Assembly (NCBI RefSeq): GCF_014253065.1
Contig: NZ_JACLZK010000001.1
Span: 806,001 to 870,000, forward strand
Length of the DNA stretch: 64,000 bases
Direction: 5' to 3'
DNA from: Campylobacter massiliensis
Lineage (GTDB): Bacteria; Campylobacterota; Campylobacteria; Campylobacterales; Campylobacteraceae
Part shown: positions 27,846 to 36,800 of the stretch, in pieces
How the letters are laid out: each line of letters opens with the position of its first letter
Numbering within the stretch: the first letter of the stretch is position 1
Position numbers and translations under genes: made by a program
The notes under the pieces: generated by a model
Told to the model about the DNA's origin: nothing
Seen by the model: the letters and a program-made list of their open reading frames with translations, nothing else
Databases searched by the model: none

Positions 27846-30689
27846 TTACTTCGCCGCGGCGGGATCGTTTACGCTTATCACGACGTTTTTCTCATCCAGA
27901 TAGAGCTTCGCTGCGTCTTTCACGTCCTGCTCGGTGAGCGCATTTACCGCCTTTTCGTACTCGTCCAGGCTCAAAACCTCATCGCCAAAAACCAGCTCGC
28001 GCATGAGCGCGCGCGTCCAAAATTCGCCCTGAACGTAGGATTGGCGCATTTTTACGAGCGCTGATTTTTTGAAATTTTGCAGATAGCGTTTGACGTCCGC
28101 GCCGCCTTTTAGCTCGGCGACGTTTGATTTTATCTCGCCCAGCACGGCGTTTACGTTATCAGGCGCAGCCGTAAAGCCAAAATGCGCGGTGAAGCTTTCG
28201 TACGGATATTTTGCGAGATTCATATGCACGCCCAGGCCGTAAACCTGCCCGCGGTCCTCGCGCACGTCCTCGCGCAACATCATCGAAAGCACCGCAGATA
28301 GGGCGTTTACGCGCAGTAACTCTGGGCGCGAATACTTCACGTTTTCGTTTTTCATTATCATCGCGGCGTCGCTTCGCTGCGTGGTTTGGTAGCTTCGCTT
28401 AAACTCCCGCTCGCCCAAAATCGTCCTTACGCCGTCATCTACGAAGTTTTCACGCTGTGCGCGTGCGGGTAAATTTGCCAGATATTTTTGCAAAAGCGGC
28501 TCGGCTGCGGTCAAATTTAGATCGCCGACCACGATAAAATCATACGAAGCCGCGTTAGTAAATTTCTCTTTCACTATCTTTTTTACGTCGTTCATCTGCA
28601 GCTCGTTTATGTCCGCGGCCTCGAGCGGGTTTGTTCGCGGATTGTTTTCGTAGAAAAATCTCGCAAATTCGTCGCGAAATTTGCGCTCGGGCAGATTTTT
28701 GGTTTTTTCCAGCTTTTCAAGCTCGTTGATTTTTGTCTTTTTTAGCGCGTTTTCGTCAAATCTAGGCTCGCTAAACTCCAAAAACAGCGCGCGCAAAAGC
28801 CACTCAAAGTCCGCACTAGCCGAGCTCGCGCTATATCCTTGTGAAAGCTGATCGATAAATTTACTATAGCTTAGCTGCTTGCCGCTTAGGATTTTAGCCA
28901 GATCGTAGTTGCTAAACTCCCCCGCCCCGCTCTCGTTTGAGACCTCTACTGCTAGCGCGCCCTGCTTTGGTTTTGGCAAATTTGACGTGCCGCCGCGACT
29001 AACCGCGCTTAGCCAGACGACGTCTTTTTTGGTTTTTACCTCCTTAAATGCCACGCGCGCGCCGTTTGGCAGCTCGTAAAGATAAAAATCAAGCTTTTCG
29101 TTATGCTTTTTTGATACGAAATTTTTTGGCTTTAACGCGCCGTAGTCGAAAAGCTCGCTCTTTGCCTGATTTGAGGCTAACGTATCGTAGGGCTTTGCTT
29201 CCGCCCAAATTTGATCAAATTTAGCCTCGTTTAGCTTCTCTCCTTTGGCGCTAATAACGTTTAAAGTTTTTGCGTCGATGCCTAGTATCCGCCTAAATTC
29301 TGCGTTTACGTCCTCAAGGCTAATGCCCTCAAGCAGCGCCAAGGTAACGTCGCGCAGGTCCTTTTCGCCTAGCAACACGCCGCCGATCCTCGTCGTCTCC
29401 TCGATATTTGCCGCAACCACGCTCGAGCGCTTGTTGCCCGCTTGCAGATAGGCATTTTTAGCCGAGTTTATAAAATCTTTTTTCGCGCTTTCAAAGTCAG
29501 CCCGGCTAAAGCCAAATTTCTGCACACCCTTTAAAACGCCCGCCAGATCGCTAAGCGCGCCGCTAAAATCATCCTCGACGGCGTTTATCTCAAAGGCGTA
29601 AAGCACGTTTTGGTCTTCGATTATCGGCGAGTAAAATCGCCCGCGCAGGGCTAAATTTCGCTGCTCGTATATCATCGCGACTAGATCTGAGATGTAGTTT
29701 GCGAGTAAATTTTGCCTGAGCCTTTGGATCTCGTCGTCAAATTTGTACTTTTGCGTGAAGATCAAATTTATAGAGTTTAGCCCGATCTCGGCAGAGTCGT
29801 AGTTGTTTACGCTAAAGCCGCTTTTTATAGGGATAGTTTTATCGGGGCTCGCGTAGTCGTTCGTGTTTTTAGCCGAGCTAAAGCTTTGCTTTATCATCTC
29901 CTCGATGCGCTTTTTATCAAAGTCGCCGACTACGATAAATTTCATAAATCTAGGCTGATACGTCCGTTCGTAAAAGCCCTTTATGGTCGCTACGTCGACG
30001 TTTTTTACGATATTCATATCGCCGATAGGCGACCTTTTAGCGTAGATGCTATCGCCGTATAGCTCTGGCACGCGGTTTTTGATGTAAAATCTATACGCAG
30101 GCGTGTTTCTAGCGCGCTCCTCCTCGACGATGATGCCCCGCTCTTTGTCCAGCTCGGCTGCGTCAAAGCTCACGCCGTCGATCCAGTCGCGAAAAACGCG
30201 AAAAACGTCCTTTAAATTTTGCTCGTTTACGTGGATTTCCAGCAGATAGCTCGTCTGATCGTAGCTAGTCTGCGCATTTAGATCCGCGCCAAAGGCCACT
30301 CCGAGGCTCTCTAGCTTTTTCACCAGCTCGTTTTTGCTAAACTCGCGGCTACCGTTAAAGGCCATGTGCTCGGTAAAGTGCGCCAGCCCAAGCTCGTTTT
30401 CGCGCTCGTCGGTCGAGCCGATGTTTACGACTAGATAAAAATATGCCGAATTTGCGGGCTGCTTGTTTTCCTTGACGTAGTATTTTAGCCCGTTTGCTAG
30501 CTCGCCGCTGATGATAGCTGGATCCTGGGTCAAATTGAGCTTTTGCGCGGTTTTATCTTTCGCCGTCAAATTTGACGCGCTCAAATTTGCGTCCGCCTGC
30601 CGCATTTTAGCCGCCTGCGCAACCGGCGCTTGTTTAGCCAAAACGCTCGCCGCAAAAACGGCTAGAAATAAAAATAAAATTTTCCTCAT
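27846..30689 (-). CDS. M16 family zinc metalloprotease (PqqL/pitrilysin type), periplasmic
   Basis: A 947-residue protein with a signal peptide (about residues 1-19). The inverted zinc motif HFTEH (His104, Glu107, His108) lies in an active N-terminal M16 domain, with a downstream EEERARNTPAYR segment that supplies the third ligand region. A second inactive M16 domain fills the C-terminal half, as in PqqL-type proteases of about 930 residues. Such enzymes degrade peptides in the periplasm; in some bacteria PqqL processes imported siderophore-protein fragments. No transporter partner lies beside it. It is divergent from dapB. Confidence 0.88.
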   Translation of the reverse strand: MRKILFLFLAVFAASVLAKQAPVAQAAKMRQADANLSASNLTAKDKTAQKLNLTQDPAIISGELANGLKYYVKENKQPANSAYFYLVVNIGSTDERENELGLAHFTEHMAFNGSREFSKNELVKKLESLGVAFGADLNAQTSYDQTSYLLEIHVNEQNLKDVFRVFRDWIDGVSFDAAELDKERGIIVEEERARNTPAYRFYIKNRVPELYGDSIYAKRSPIGDMNIVKNVDVATIKGFYERTYQPRFMKFIVVGDFDKKRIEEMIKQSFSSAKNTNDYASPDKTIPIKSGFSVNNYDSAEIGLNSINLIFTQKYKFDDEIQRLRQNLLANYISDLVAMIYEQRNLALRGRFYSPIIEDQNVLYAFEINAVEDDFSGALSDLAGVLKGVQKFGFSRADFESAKKDFINSAKNAYLQAGNKRSSVVAANIEETTRIGGVLLGEKDLRDVTLALLEGISLEDVNAEFRRILGIDAKTLNVISAKGEKLNEAKFDQIWAEAKPYDTLASNQAKSELFDYGALKPKNFVSKKHNEKLDFYLYELPNGARVAFKEVKTKKDVVWLSAVSRGGTSNLPKPKQGALAVEVSNESGAGEFSNYDLAKILSGKQLSYSKFIDQLSQGYSASSASADFEWLLRALFLEFSEPRFDENALKKTKINELEKLEKTKNLPERKFRDEFARFFYENNPRTNPLEAADINELQMNDVKKIVKEKFTNAASYDFIVVGDLNLTAAEPLLQKYLANLPARAQRENFVDDGVRTILGEREFKRSYQTTQRSDAAMIMKNENVKYSRPELLRVNALSAVLSMMLREDVREDRGQVYGLGVHMNLAKYPYESFTAHFGFTAAPDNVNAVLGEIKSNVAELKGGADVKRYLQNFKKSALVKMRQSYVQGEFWTRALMRELVFGDEVLSLDEYEKAVNALTEQDVKDAAKLYLDEKNVVISVNDPAAAK

Positions 30690-30831
30690 CGTCGTCCTTT
30701 AAATTTAAAAAGTCGATTATATAGCGCGATTTTTAATATTTTTGCCCGCGCGCGGCGAAGGCGGCGGCCGTGCTAAATTTATTTTTTATAAAATTTATGC
30801 TAAATTTAGCCCAAATTTTAAAGGATAAATT

Positions 30832-31599
30832 TTGGTAAAAATAGGAATCCACGGCGCAAGCGGCAAAATGGGACGCATGATCACCCAGTGCCTAAAAGAC
30901 GAGCCAAACGCGAAACTCGGCGCGGCATATACGATAGAGCCGCTTGACTTTGCGTTGCCCCAGGGCGCTATCCTCACGGACAAATTTGACGAGCTTTTCG
31001 CAAACTGCGACGTCGTTATCGATTTTACGATCAAAGAGGGCGCGATAAATCTGCTAAACTACGCTCGCACCGACCCAAAACCGCTAGTCGTCGGCACGAC
31101 GGGTCTTGGCGAGGACGGCGCGAACCTGCTCAAGCTAGCAAGCGCGGCGATGCCGATACTTTACGCTACCAACATGAGCCTTGGCGTCGCGGTTTTAAAC
31201 CGATTGGCGGCGCTTGCGTCAAAGGCTTTGCGCGATTTTGACGCCGAGATCGTCGAGCAGCACCACAGACACAAAAAAGACGCTCCAAGCGGCACGGCGC
31301 TAACGCTAGGTGAGCGCGTAGCAGCAGCTCGAGGGCTAAATCTAAAAGACGTTTTAGTAACGGGTAGAGACGGCATGGTCGGAGCTCGCAGCAAGGACGA
31401 GATCGCGATCCTGGCCGTGCGAGGCGGCGACGTCGTAGGCAGGCATACGGTCGGATTTTACAACGAGGGCGAGTTTATCGAACTAAATCATACCGCAACT
31501 AGCCGCGCGACATTTGCCAAAGGCGCGATAAAGGCGGCTATTTGGGTTGCTGGGCAGCAAAGCGGGCTGTACGGGATAGATGATTGCCTTGGGCTGTGA
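30832..31599 (+). CDS. dapB: 4-hydroxy-tetrahydrodipicolinate reductase
   Basis: DapB reduces the dihydrodipicolinate intermediate in lysine and meso-diaminopimelate synthesis. The 255-residue protein has the NAD(P) motif [13 protein letters not shown] at the N-terminus and the catalytic segment [16 protein letters not shown]. The start is TTG, because the Rossmann motif begins three residues later and AAAGGAT is upstream. It is divergently transcribed from the M16 protease, with about 140 bases of shared AT-rich upstream DNA. Confidence 0.95.
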   Translation: MVKIGIHGASGKMGRMITQCLKDEPNAKLGAAYTIEPLDFALPQGAILTDKFDELFANCDVVIDFTIKEGAINLLNYARTDPKPLVVGTTGLGEDGANLLKLASAAMPILYATNMSLGVAVLNRLAALASKALRDFDAEIVEQHHRHKKDAPSGTALTLGERVAAARGLNLKDVLVTGRDGMVGARSKDEIAILAVRGGDVVGRHTVGFYNEGEFIELNHTATSRATFAKGAIKAAIWVAGQQSGLYGIDDCLGL

Positions 31600-31640
31600 G
31601 ACAATAACGGCTTATCTCGCGAGCACCTTTGAAAGGGCTT

Positions 31641-31690
31641 GAAAATTCGGGCTTGCGGCAGACCGCACGTCTAGCCTCGCCCAAATTTTC
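31641..31690 (-). repeat. Structured hairpin repeat, copy C (reverse orientation)
   Basis: Read on the minus strand: outer arms GAAAATTTGGGC and GCCCGAATTTTC (one G-T pair), inner arms GGC-T-AGAC and GTCT-GCC around GTGCG. It shares the core with copies A and B but has different outer arms and loop. Confidence 0.6.
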
Positions 31691-31805
31691 TGCGCAACTT
31701 TCAAATTCATCTCGCGATATTTCGCCTTATTTTTTATGTTAAATTTTGATATTTTCTTGAAAATTACAGAAAATCGGCGGCGATATTTTTGACTTAGGCG
31801 AGGCG

Positions 31806-31864
31806 AAATTTAAATTTTAAGCGTAGGCTAGACATAAAGTCTGCCGAGCTTGAAATTTAAATTT
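31806..31864 (+). repeat. Structured hairpin repeat, copy B
   Basis: Outer arms of 17 bases (AAATTTAAATTTTAAGC / GCTTGAAATTTAAATTT, one G-T pair), with GTA and GA as internal mismatches. Inner arms are GGC-T-AGAC and GTCT-GCC around ATAAA. Compared with copy A the inner G-C pair is A-T, a compensating change. Confidence 0.65.
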
Positions 31865-31912
31865 TAACGAAGCATAAGGCAAAAAGATAACGCCCTAAAA
31901 AAAGGAAAAAAA

Positions 31913-33250
31913 ATGTGTGCGATAGTTGGAGTAATAAATTCTAAAGACGCTGCGCGAACGGCATACTACGCGCTATTTGCGATGCAACACCGAGGCCAGG
32001 AGGCAAGCGGCATCAGCGCATGCGACGAGGGACATATCGAGACCGTCAAGGGTCGCGGGCTCGTGACGGAGGTCTTTAACAAAAAGAGCTTTGAAGCGCT
32101 AAAAGGCGACATGGCGATCGGACACAACCGCTACGCCACCGCGGGCAAAAGCTCCGCCGCCGACGCCCAGCCAATCGCGGCAAACTACGCGCTGGGTTCG
32201 ATCTCGGTCGTACACAACGGCAACCTCGTAAACAAGGACGAAGTCCGCAACGCGCTGATCGCCGAGGGCGCGATATTTCAGACCAACATGGACACCGAAA
32301 ACATCGTCCACCTCATCGCTAGAAGCCACAGCGAACACCTACAAGACCGTATCGTTGCGGCGCTAAAACAAATCAAAGGCGCCTACTGCCTACTCATCCA
32401 GTCGCGTCACAAAATTTTCGCCATCCGCGACCGTTGGGGCGTGAGACCGCTCTCGCTAGGACGTCTAAAAGACGGCGGCTACATCGTAGCTAGCGAGACG
32501 TGCGCGTTTGATTTGGTAGGCGCGACTTTTATCCGCGACGTGGAGCCTGGCGAGATGCTGGTTTTCGAGCAGGGCAAAAGCGAGTTTGAGAGCGTGCGTC
32601 TTTTTGAAGCGGAGCCTAGGGTTTGTGCGTTTGAGTATATTTATTTCGCGCGCCCCGATAGCGTCATCGAGGGCAAAAGCGTCTACGAAGTGCGCAAGAA
32701 AATGGGCGAAACGCTAGCCAAAAAAAGCAAGATCGACGCGGACTTCGTCGTGCCGGTACCAGATAGCGGCACGCCGGCGGCGCTAGGCTACGCAAACGCT
32801 AGTGGGATACCGTTTGAGCTAGCTATCGTGCGTAATCACTACGTCGGCCGCACATTTATCGAGCCGACGCAAGAGATGCGCAACCTCAAGGTCAAACTTA
32901 AACTAAACCCGATGGCGAGCCTGCTCAAGGGCAAAAGCGTGGTCGTCGTGGATGATAGCATCGTGCGCGGCACGACCTCCAAAAAGATCGTCGAGCTACT
33001 TCGTCACGCGGGCGCGAGAGAGATACACTTTAAGGTTGCTTGCCCCGAGCTAAAATACCCTGAACGCTACGGCATCGACACCCCGAGCTTCGAGGAACTC
33101 ATCAGCGCAAACAAGACACCCGAAGAGGTGTGCGAATATATCGGCGCGGACAGCCTCGAGTTTTTGGACGTGGACGAGCTAGTTAGCAGCATCGGCAGCG
33201 AGCGCAAGTACTCGCTGGTTAGCTTTGACGGGGATTATTTTATCAAGTAA
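31913..33250 (+). CDS. purF: Amidophosphoribosyltransferase
   Basis: PurF makes phosphoribosylamine from PRPP and glutamine, the committed step of purine synthesis. The 445-residue protein begins MCAIVGVIN, leaving the catalytic Cys2 as the N-terminal nucleophile after Met removal. It has HRGQEASGI and the glutaminase loop, then the PRTase signature VVVVDDSIVRGTTSKKIVE at about residue 344. Length fits the family, and no long propeptide is present. AAGGAA precedes the ATG. It is the last core gene before the tRNA and mobile element. Confidence 0.96.
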   Translation: MCAIVGVINSKDAARTAYYALFAMQHRGQEASGISACDEGHIETVKGRGLVTEVFNKKSFEALKGDMAIGHNRYATAGKSSAADAQPIAANYALGSISVVHNGNLVNKDEVRNALIAEGAIFQTNMDTENIVHLIARSHSEHLQDRIVAALKQIKGAYCLLIQSRHKIFAIRDRWGVRPLSLGRLKDGGYIVASETCAFDLVGATFIRDVEPGEMLVFEQGKSEFESVRLFEAEPRVCAFEYIYFARPDSVIEGKSVYEVRKKMGETLAKKSKIDADFVVPVPDSGTPAALGYANASGIPFELAIVRNHYVGRTFIEPTQEMRNLKVKLKLNPMASLLKGKSVVVVDDSIVRGTTSKKIVELLRHAGAREIHFKVACPELKYPERYGIDTPSFEELISANKTPEEVCEYIGADSLEFLDVDELVSSIGSERKYSLVSFDGDYFIK

Positions 33251-33502
33251 ATTCGGCTTTTGCCGTTTCAAATTTGACCTATTTTAGTAAATTTGAACTC
33301 TCCAAATTTGAGCGGCAAAACCCGCGCCTTGAAAATGCGAATTTTGGTTTTTGACGTTTTTGCCTCAAATTTGGATTTTTGTTGGTTTAAATTTGACAAA
33401 TTGGCGCCCGAAAATCGCAAATTTAAATTTTAAAATTTGACTTTTGGGCGCCCTGCTACGCAAAAATGAAAATATTTTATCAATATATAAGCAAACGTTG
33501 AA

Positions 33503-33508
33503 TATAAT
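33503..33508 (+). promoter_or_regulatory. -10 box of the tRNA promoter
   Basis: TATAAT is 13 bases before the first base of the tRNA, the spacing expected for a transcript starting just upstream of the mature 5' end. Confidence 0.65.
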
Positions 33509-33521
33509 TGCGAACTTTAAC

Positions 33522-33598
33522 GTCACGGTAGCTCAGCTGGTTAGAGCGCTGGTCTCATAAGCCGGAGGTCGGGAGTTCAAGTCTCCCCCGTGACACCA
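33522..33598 (+). tRNA. tRNA-Met (anticodon CAT)
   Basis: A complete 77-base cloverleaf with encoded CCA. The acceptor stem pairs GTCACGG with CCGTGAC, the D-stem is GCTC/GAGC, the anticodon loop is CTCATAA, and the T-arm is GGGAG-TTCAAGT-CTCCC. The paired G1-C72 rules out the initiator form. Elongator Met is most likely; a CAT-reading Ile tRNA cannot be excluded from sequence alone. The 3' half from the anticodon loop onward is repeated at 53649-53694, marking it as the integration site of the element. Confidence 0.93.
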
Positions 33599-33599
33599 A
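33554..33599 (+). repeat. attL: 46-bp direct repeat in the tRNA 3' half
   Basis: Identical to 53649-53694 over 46 bases, from the anticodon loop to one base past CCA. The bases on either side differ, which sets the repeat limits. It defines the left edge of the integrated element. Confidence 0.92.
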
Positions 33600-33670
33600 C
33601 AAGCCCTAAAATACGGGTTTTCTACGATTTTATATCGCATTTCCCTTTCATAAAATATAGCTTAAAGTTT

Positions 33671-33698
33671 GTAGCAAATTTAAAATTTATGTAGCAAA
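33671..33698 (+). promoter_or_regulatory. Candidate integrase arm-type sites, left end
   Basis: Two GTAGCAAA words (33671-33678 and 33691-33698) lie 20 bases apart, just inside attL. The same word occurs twice just inside attR (53568-53585). Paired copies at both ends fit binding sites for the N-terminal arm-binding domain of a tyrosine integrase. Confidence 0.5.
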
Positions 33699-33807
33699 AA
33701 TTTAAGCCGTTTGTAATTTTACCATCTTTTTTATAAAAAATTCACAAAAGTAAAAAGAATATTTGTATCCCACTTGGGCACTATTGGTTTGGATTTGTAG
33801 TATTTTA

Positions 33808-33839
33808 GCCCAAGCCGACCGCTCTGGTTCTGCTTGGGC
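33808..33839 (-). terminator. Hairpin after the RTX gene
   Basis: GCCCAAGC and GCTTGGGC are perfect 8-base arms with a 16-base loop, about 17 bases beyond the RTX stop on the minus strand. The stem is followed by TAAAATAC, not a strong U-run. Another TTGGGC half-site lies at 33775, so alternative pairing is possible. Confidence 0.5.
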
Positions 33840-33855
33840 ATTCTAGTTTACATAT

Positions 33856-36800
33856 CTACATATCGGATGCGCTGTCGTTCAGACTGGCCTCGTTATTCTT
33901 GTTTGTGGTTCCCAACAAAGCCAAAGGAGCGTTTTGCGTAGAGGTACTAGCTGGATAAGTCTCATCAAAGTCTTCGTATATCTTTCTAGCCGATACGCTC
34001 CAGTAATCAGTTATTTGAAATTCCTCTATTATAGAGTTTTTACTGGAGAAGAAATTCTTGACTTCCAAGACGTCTTCGTTATCCGTAGTCATCTTTTTCG
34101 TGCTTATTAGTAGGTTATTTCCTTTTTGTCTATAAAATAGCCCCTCTTCTAATCCTTGAAAGACGACCCTATCGTTTCCTCCCTTATCGTCTATAATCTT
34201 TCTTCCCCCGGTATAGATATATACGTTATCTTCTTTTCCTCCGGTAAGAACCTCTTGTTTGCTTTGAGCTACGGGATAGGTTATGCCAAAGTCCTCGTAT
34301 ATTCTTCTGGCGGTCACCAAAGAGTATTCGCTTAGATCAAAGTCTTCTATGATATGATTGGCTCCTTTAAAGAAGTCTTTTACTTCAAGGACGTTATTAT
34401 TAGAAGCTGTTATCTTGTTTGCGCTTATCAAAAGATTATCGCCCTTTTTACTGTAGTTTACGCTATAAGTCTTGTTTTTAAAGATAACTTTATCGTATCC
34501 TCCGTTGTCGCTTATGGTTACTCTGCCTCCCGCATAGGTATAAACGTTATCTTTTTGTCCTTTATCTACCAGATTATTGTTGCCGCCCTCTGAGGTAAGA
34601 TGAACGGTATTCATTAGTTTTAAGATATCTTTACGGCTCAATACGCTACCGTTACTTGCAAATTTGATTTGGTCTATAGCATAATCTCCTCCCAGGAAGT
34701 GATTTTTGACGTTTATGGTTTGACTAGAGTCTTTATTTACGGTAACTATTAGATCGTTGCCGTCTTTTTTAAATGAGACGTCGTCTTTAGATATACCGTA
34801 AGAGAACAATATAGTATCGTTTCCGCCTCCGGTGTTATCTATGGTATCGTTACCGTCTCCCATATTGTATTCATACGTATCGTCGCCTTCTCCGCCTATT
34901 AAAAGGTCGTTGCCCGCATCGCCCGATATCGTATCGTTTCCCTCTTTGCCGTAAACGGTATCGTTGCCTCCCCTGGCTATTATGACATTATCTTTGGAGT
35001 TGCCAATTATTAAATCGTCGGAGTTAAAACCGCTTATCGTTTCATAAGCATCCACCGAATCATTATTAACAAGAACGGTTTTTCTTATATCCTCAAGACT
35101 CAAAGACGAGCCGTCGCTAAATTCTATAGCTTTTATTCCTTGAGAATTGCTATCTATTTCATAGAGCATACCAGAAACCGTAATAGAATCGTCGCTATTT
35201 TTAAAGTTTATCTTTAAGTTGCTATATTCCCTAGTTATTAAAAGATCATCTTTAGAAATTCCCTCTTTAAATTTAATAATATCGTTGCCGTCCGCAGATA
35301 TAATATCGTTACCGTCTCCTTTAGCAAAGACGTAAGTATCCGCCCCTTCTCCGCCGTCAAGCCTATCCGCGCCCTTACCGCCTATTAAAATATCGTCACC
35401 TTTATTACCTGCCAGATAATTGCTATCATCGTCGCCGTATATTTCGTCATCCTCATCGCTACCCTCATTGTTTCGCCAAAAATAGCTACTATGTATTATA
35501 ACGTTATTATTTTTTAAGGCTAGCTGTATGGCTTCTAAATCCATATAAGAACCGTCGCTAAATTCGATCTTATTTATTTTGTATTGCTCGTTTAATATAT
35601 GGTTATTATCCACAACGTTAAACATACCCGATACGCAAATCGAATCTTTTGTTCCTTTAATAGATACAACAAGATCGCCAACGCCATCCGATGTTCTAAC
35701 TCTTTTAAATATCAAATCGTCCTTAGTTATATCCTCTTCAAATTTGATAATATCGTTTTGGCCAGAATCGCTATCGTAATTTATGATTTTATCATTGCCG
35801 TCTCCTCGTCCAAACACGTAGGTATCGTTTCCGCTGCCTCCTTGCAGCTCGTCATTTCCCTCTCCGCCGATTAAAATATCGTTCCCGTCGCCTCCCGATA
35901 TAATATCATCTCCTTTATTACCTATTAAGGTATCATTGCCGCCTTTTCCATATAGGTATTCGTTGCCGTCCCCGCCTATGATAGTGTCGTCTGAATTAAA
36001 GCCGTAAAAAGTTTTTTGATCCGAGTCGGAAGATATAAGTACTCCTTTTTTTATATCTTCAAGATTCATAGATGAGCCATCGTTAAATTCTATGCCTTTG
36101 ATACCTTGACTATTACTCTCGTCTTTAAAAACGTCTTTTATTGTAATTGAATCTAACGAGTTCTTTATCGTTAATATCAAACCGTCATCAAAACCGTCTT
36201 TTTGATATTCTGATCTCCTGAGTATTAAATCGTCTCGAGTGATCCCTGCCTTAAATTTAATAATATCGTTCCCATCCGCAGATACGGTATCTTGCCCGTC
36301 GCCTTTACCGAATAAATACGTATCTTCTCCGCCACCGCCGTAAAGAGCGTCGTTGCCGGTTCCGCCGTCTATGATATCATTACCGTCTTCGCCCTTTATA
36401 ATATCGTCGCCATCGCCACCCGTTATCGTATCATTACCGCTTCCGCCTTGAATATTGTCGTTACCGTTTCCTCCGTCTATGACATCATCGCCGCTTTCGC
36501 CCCAAAGCTCGTCATTACCTTCTCCTCCTATTAGCGTATCGTTACCGCTTTCACCCCAAAGATTATCATTGCCCTCTCCTCCCATCAGCTTATCCTCTCC
36601 GTCGCCGCCGTAAAGAGCGTCGTTGCCGGTTCCTCCGTCTATAGTATCGTCACCTTCTCCGCCGTAAATCCTATCGTCTCCTTCGCCTCCCATAAGTATA
36701 TCGTTGCCGGTTCCTCCGTCTATAGTATCGTCACCTTCTCCGCCGTATACGGTATCATTTAGCGCTCCGCCTTGAATATTATTGTTTCCGCCATTGCCTT

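Larger units (their letters stand above)
31600..31912. other. Intergenic region with two hairpin repeats
   Basis: These 313 bases separate dapB and purF. No credible coding frame is seen. Copies C (31641-31690) and B (31806-31864) of the hairpin repeat lie here in opposite orientations. Confidence 0.5.
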
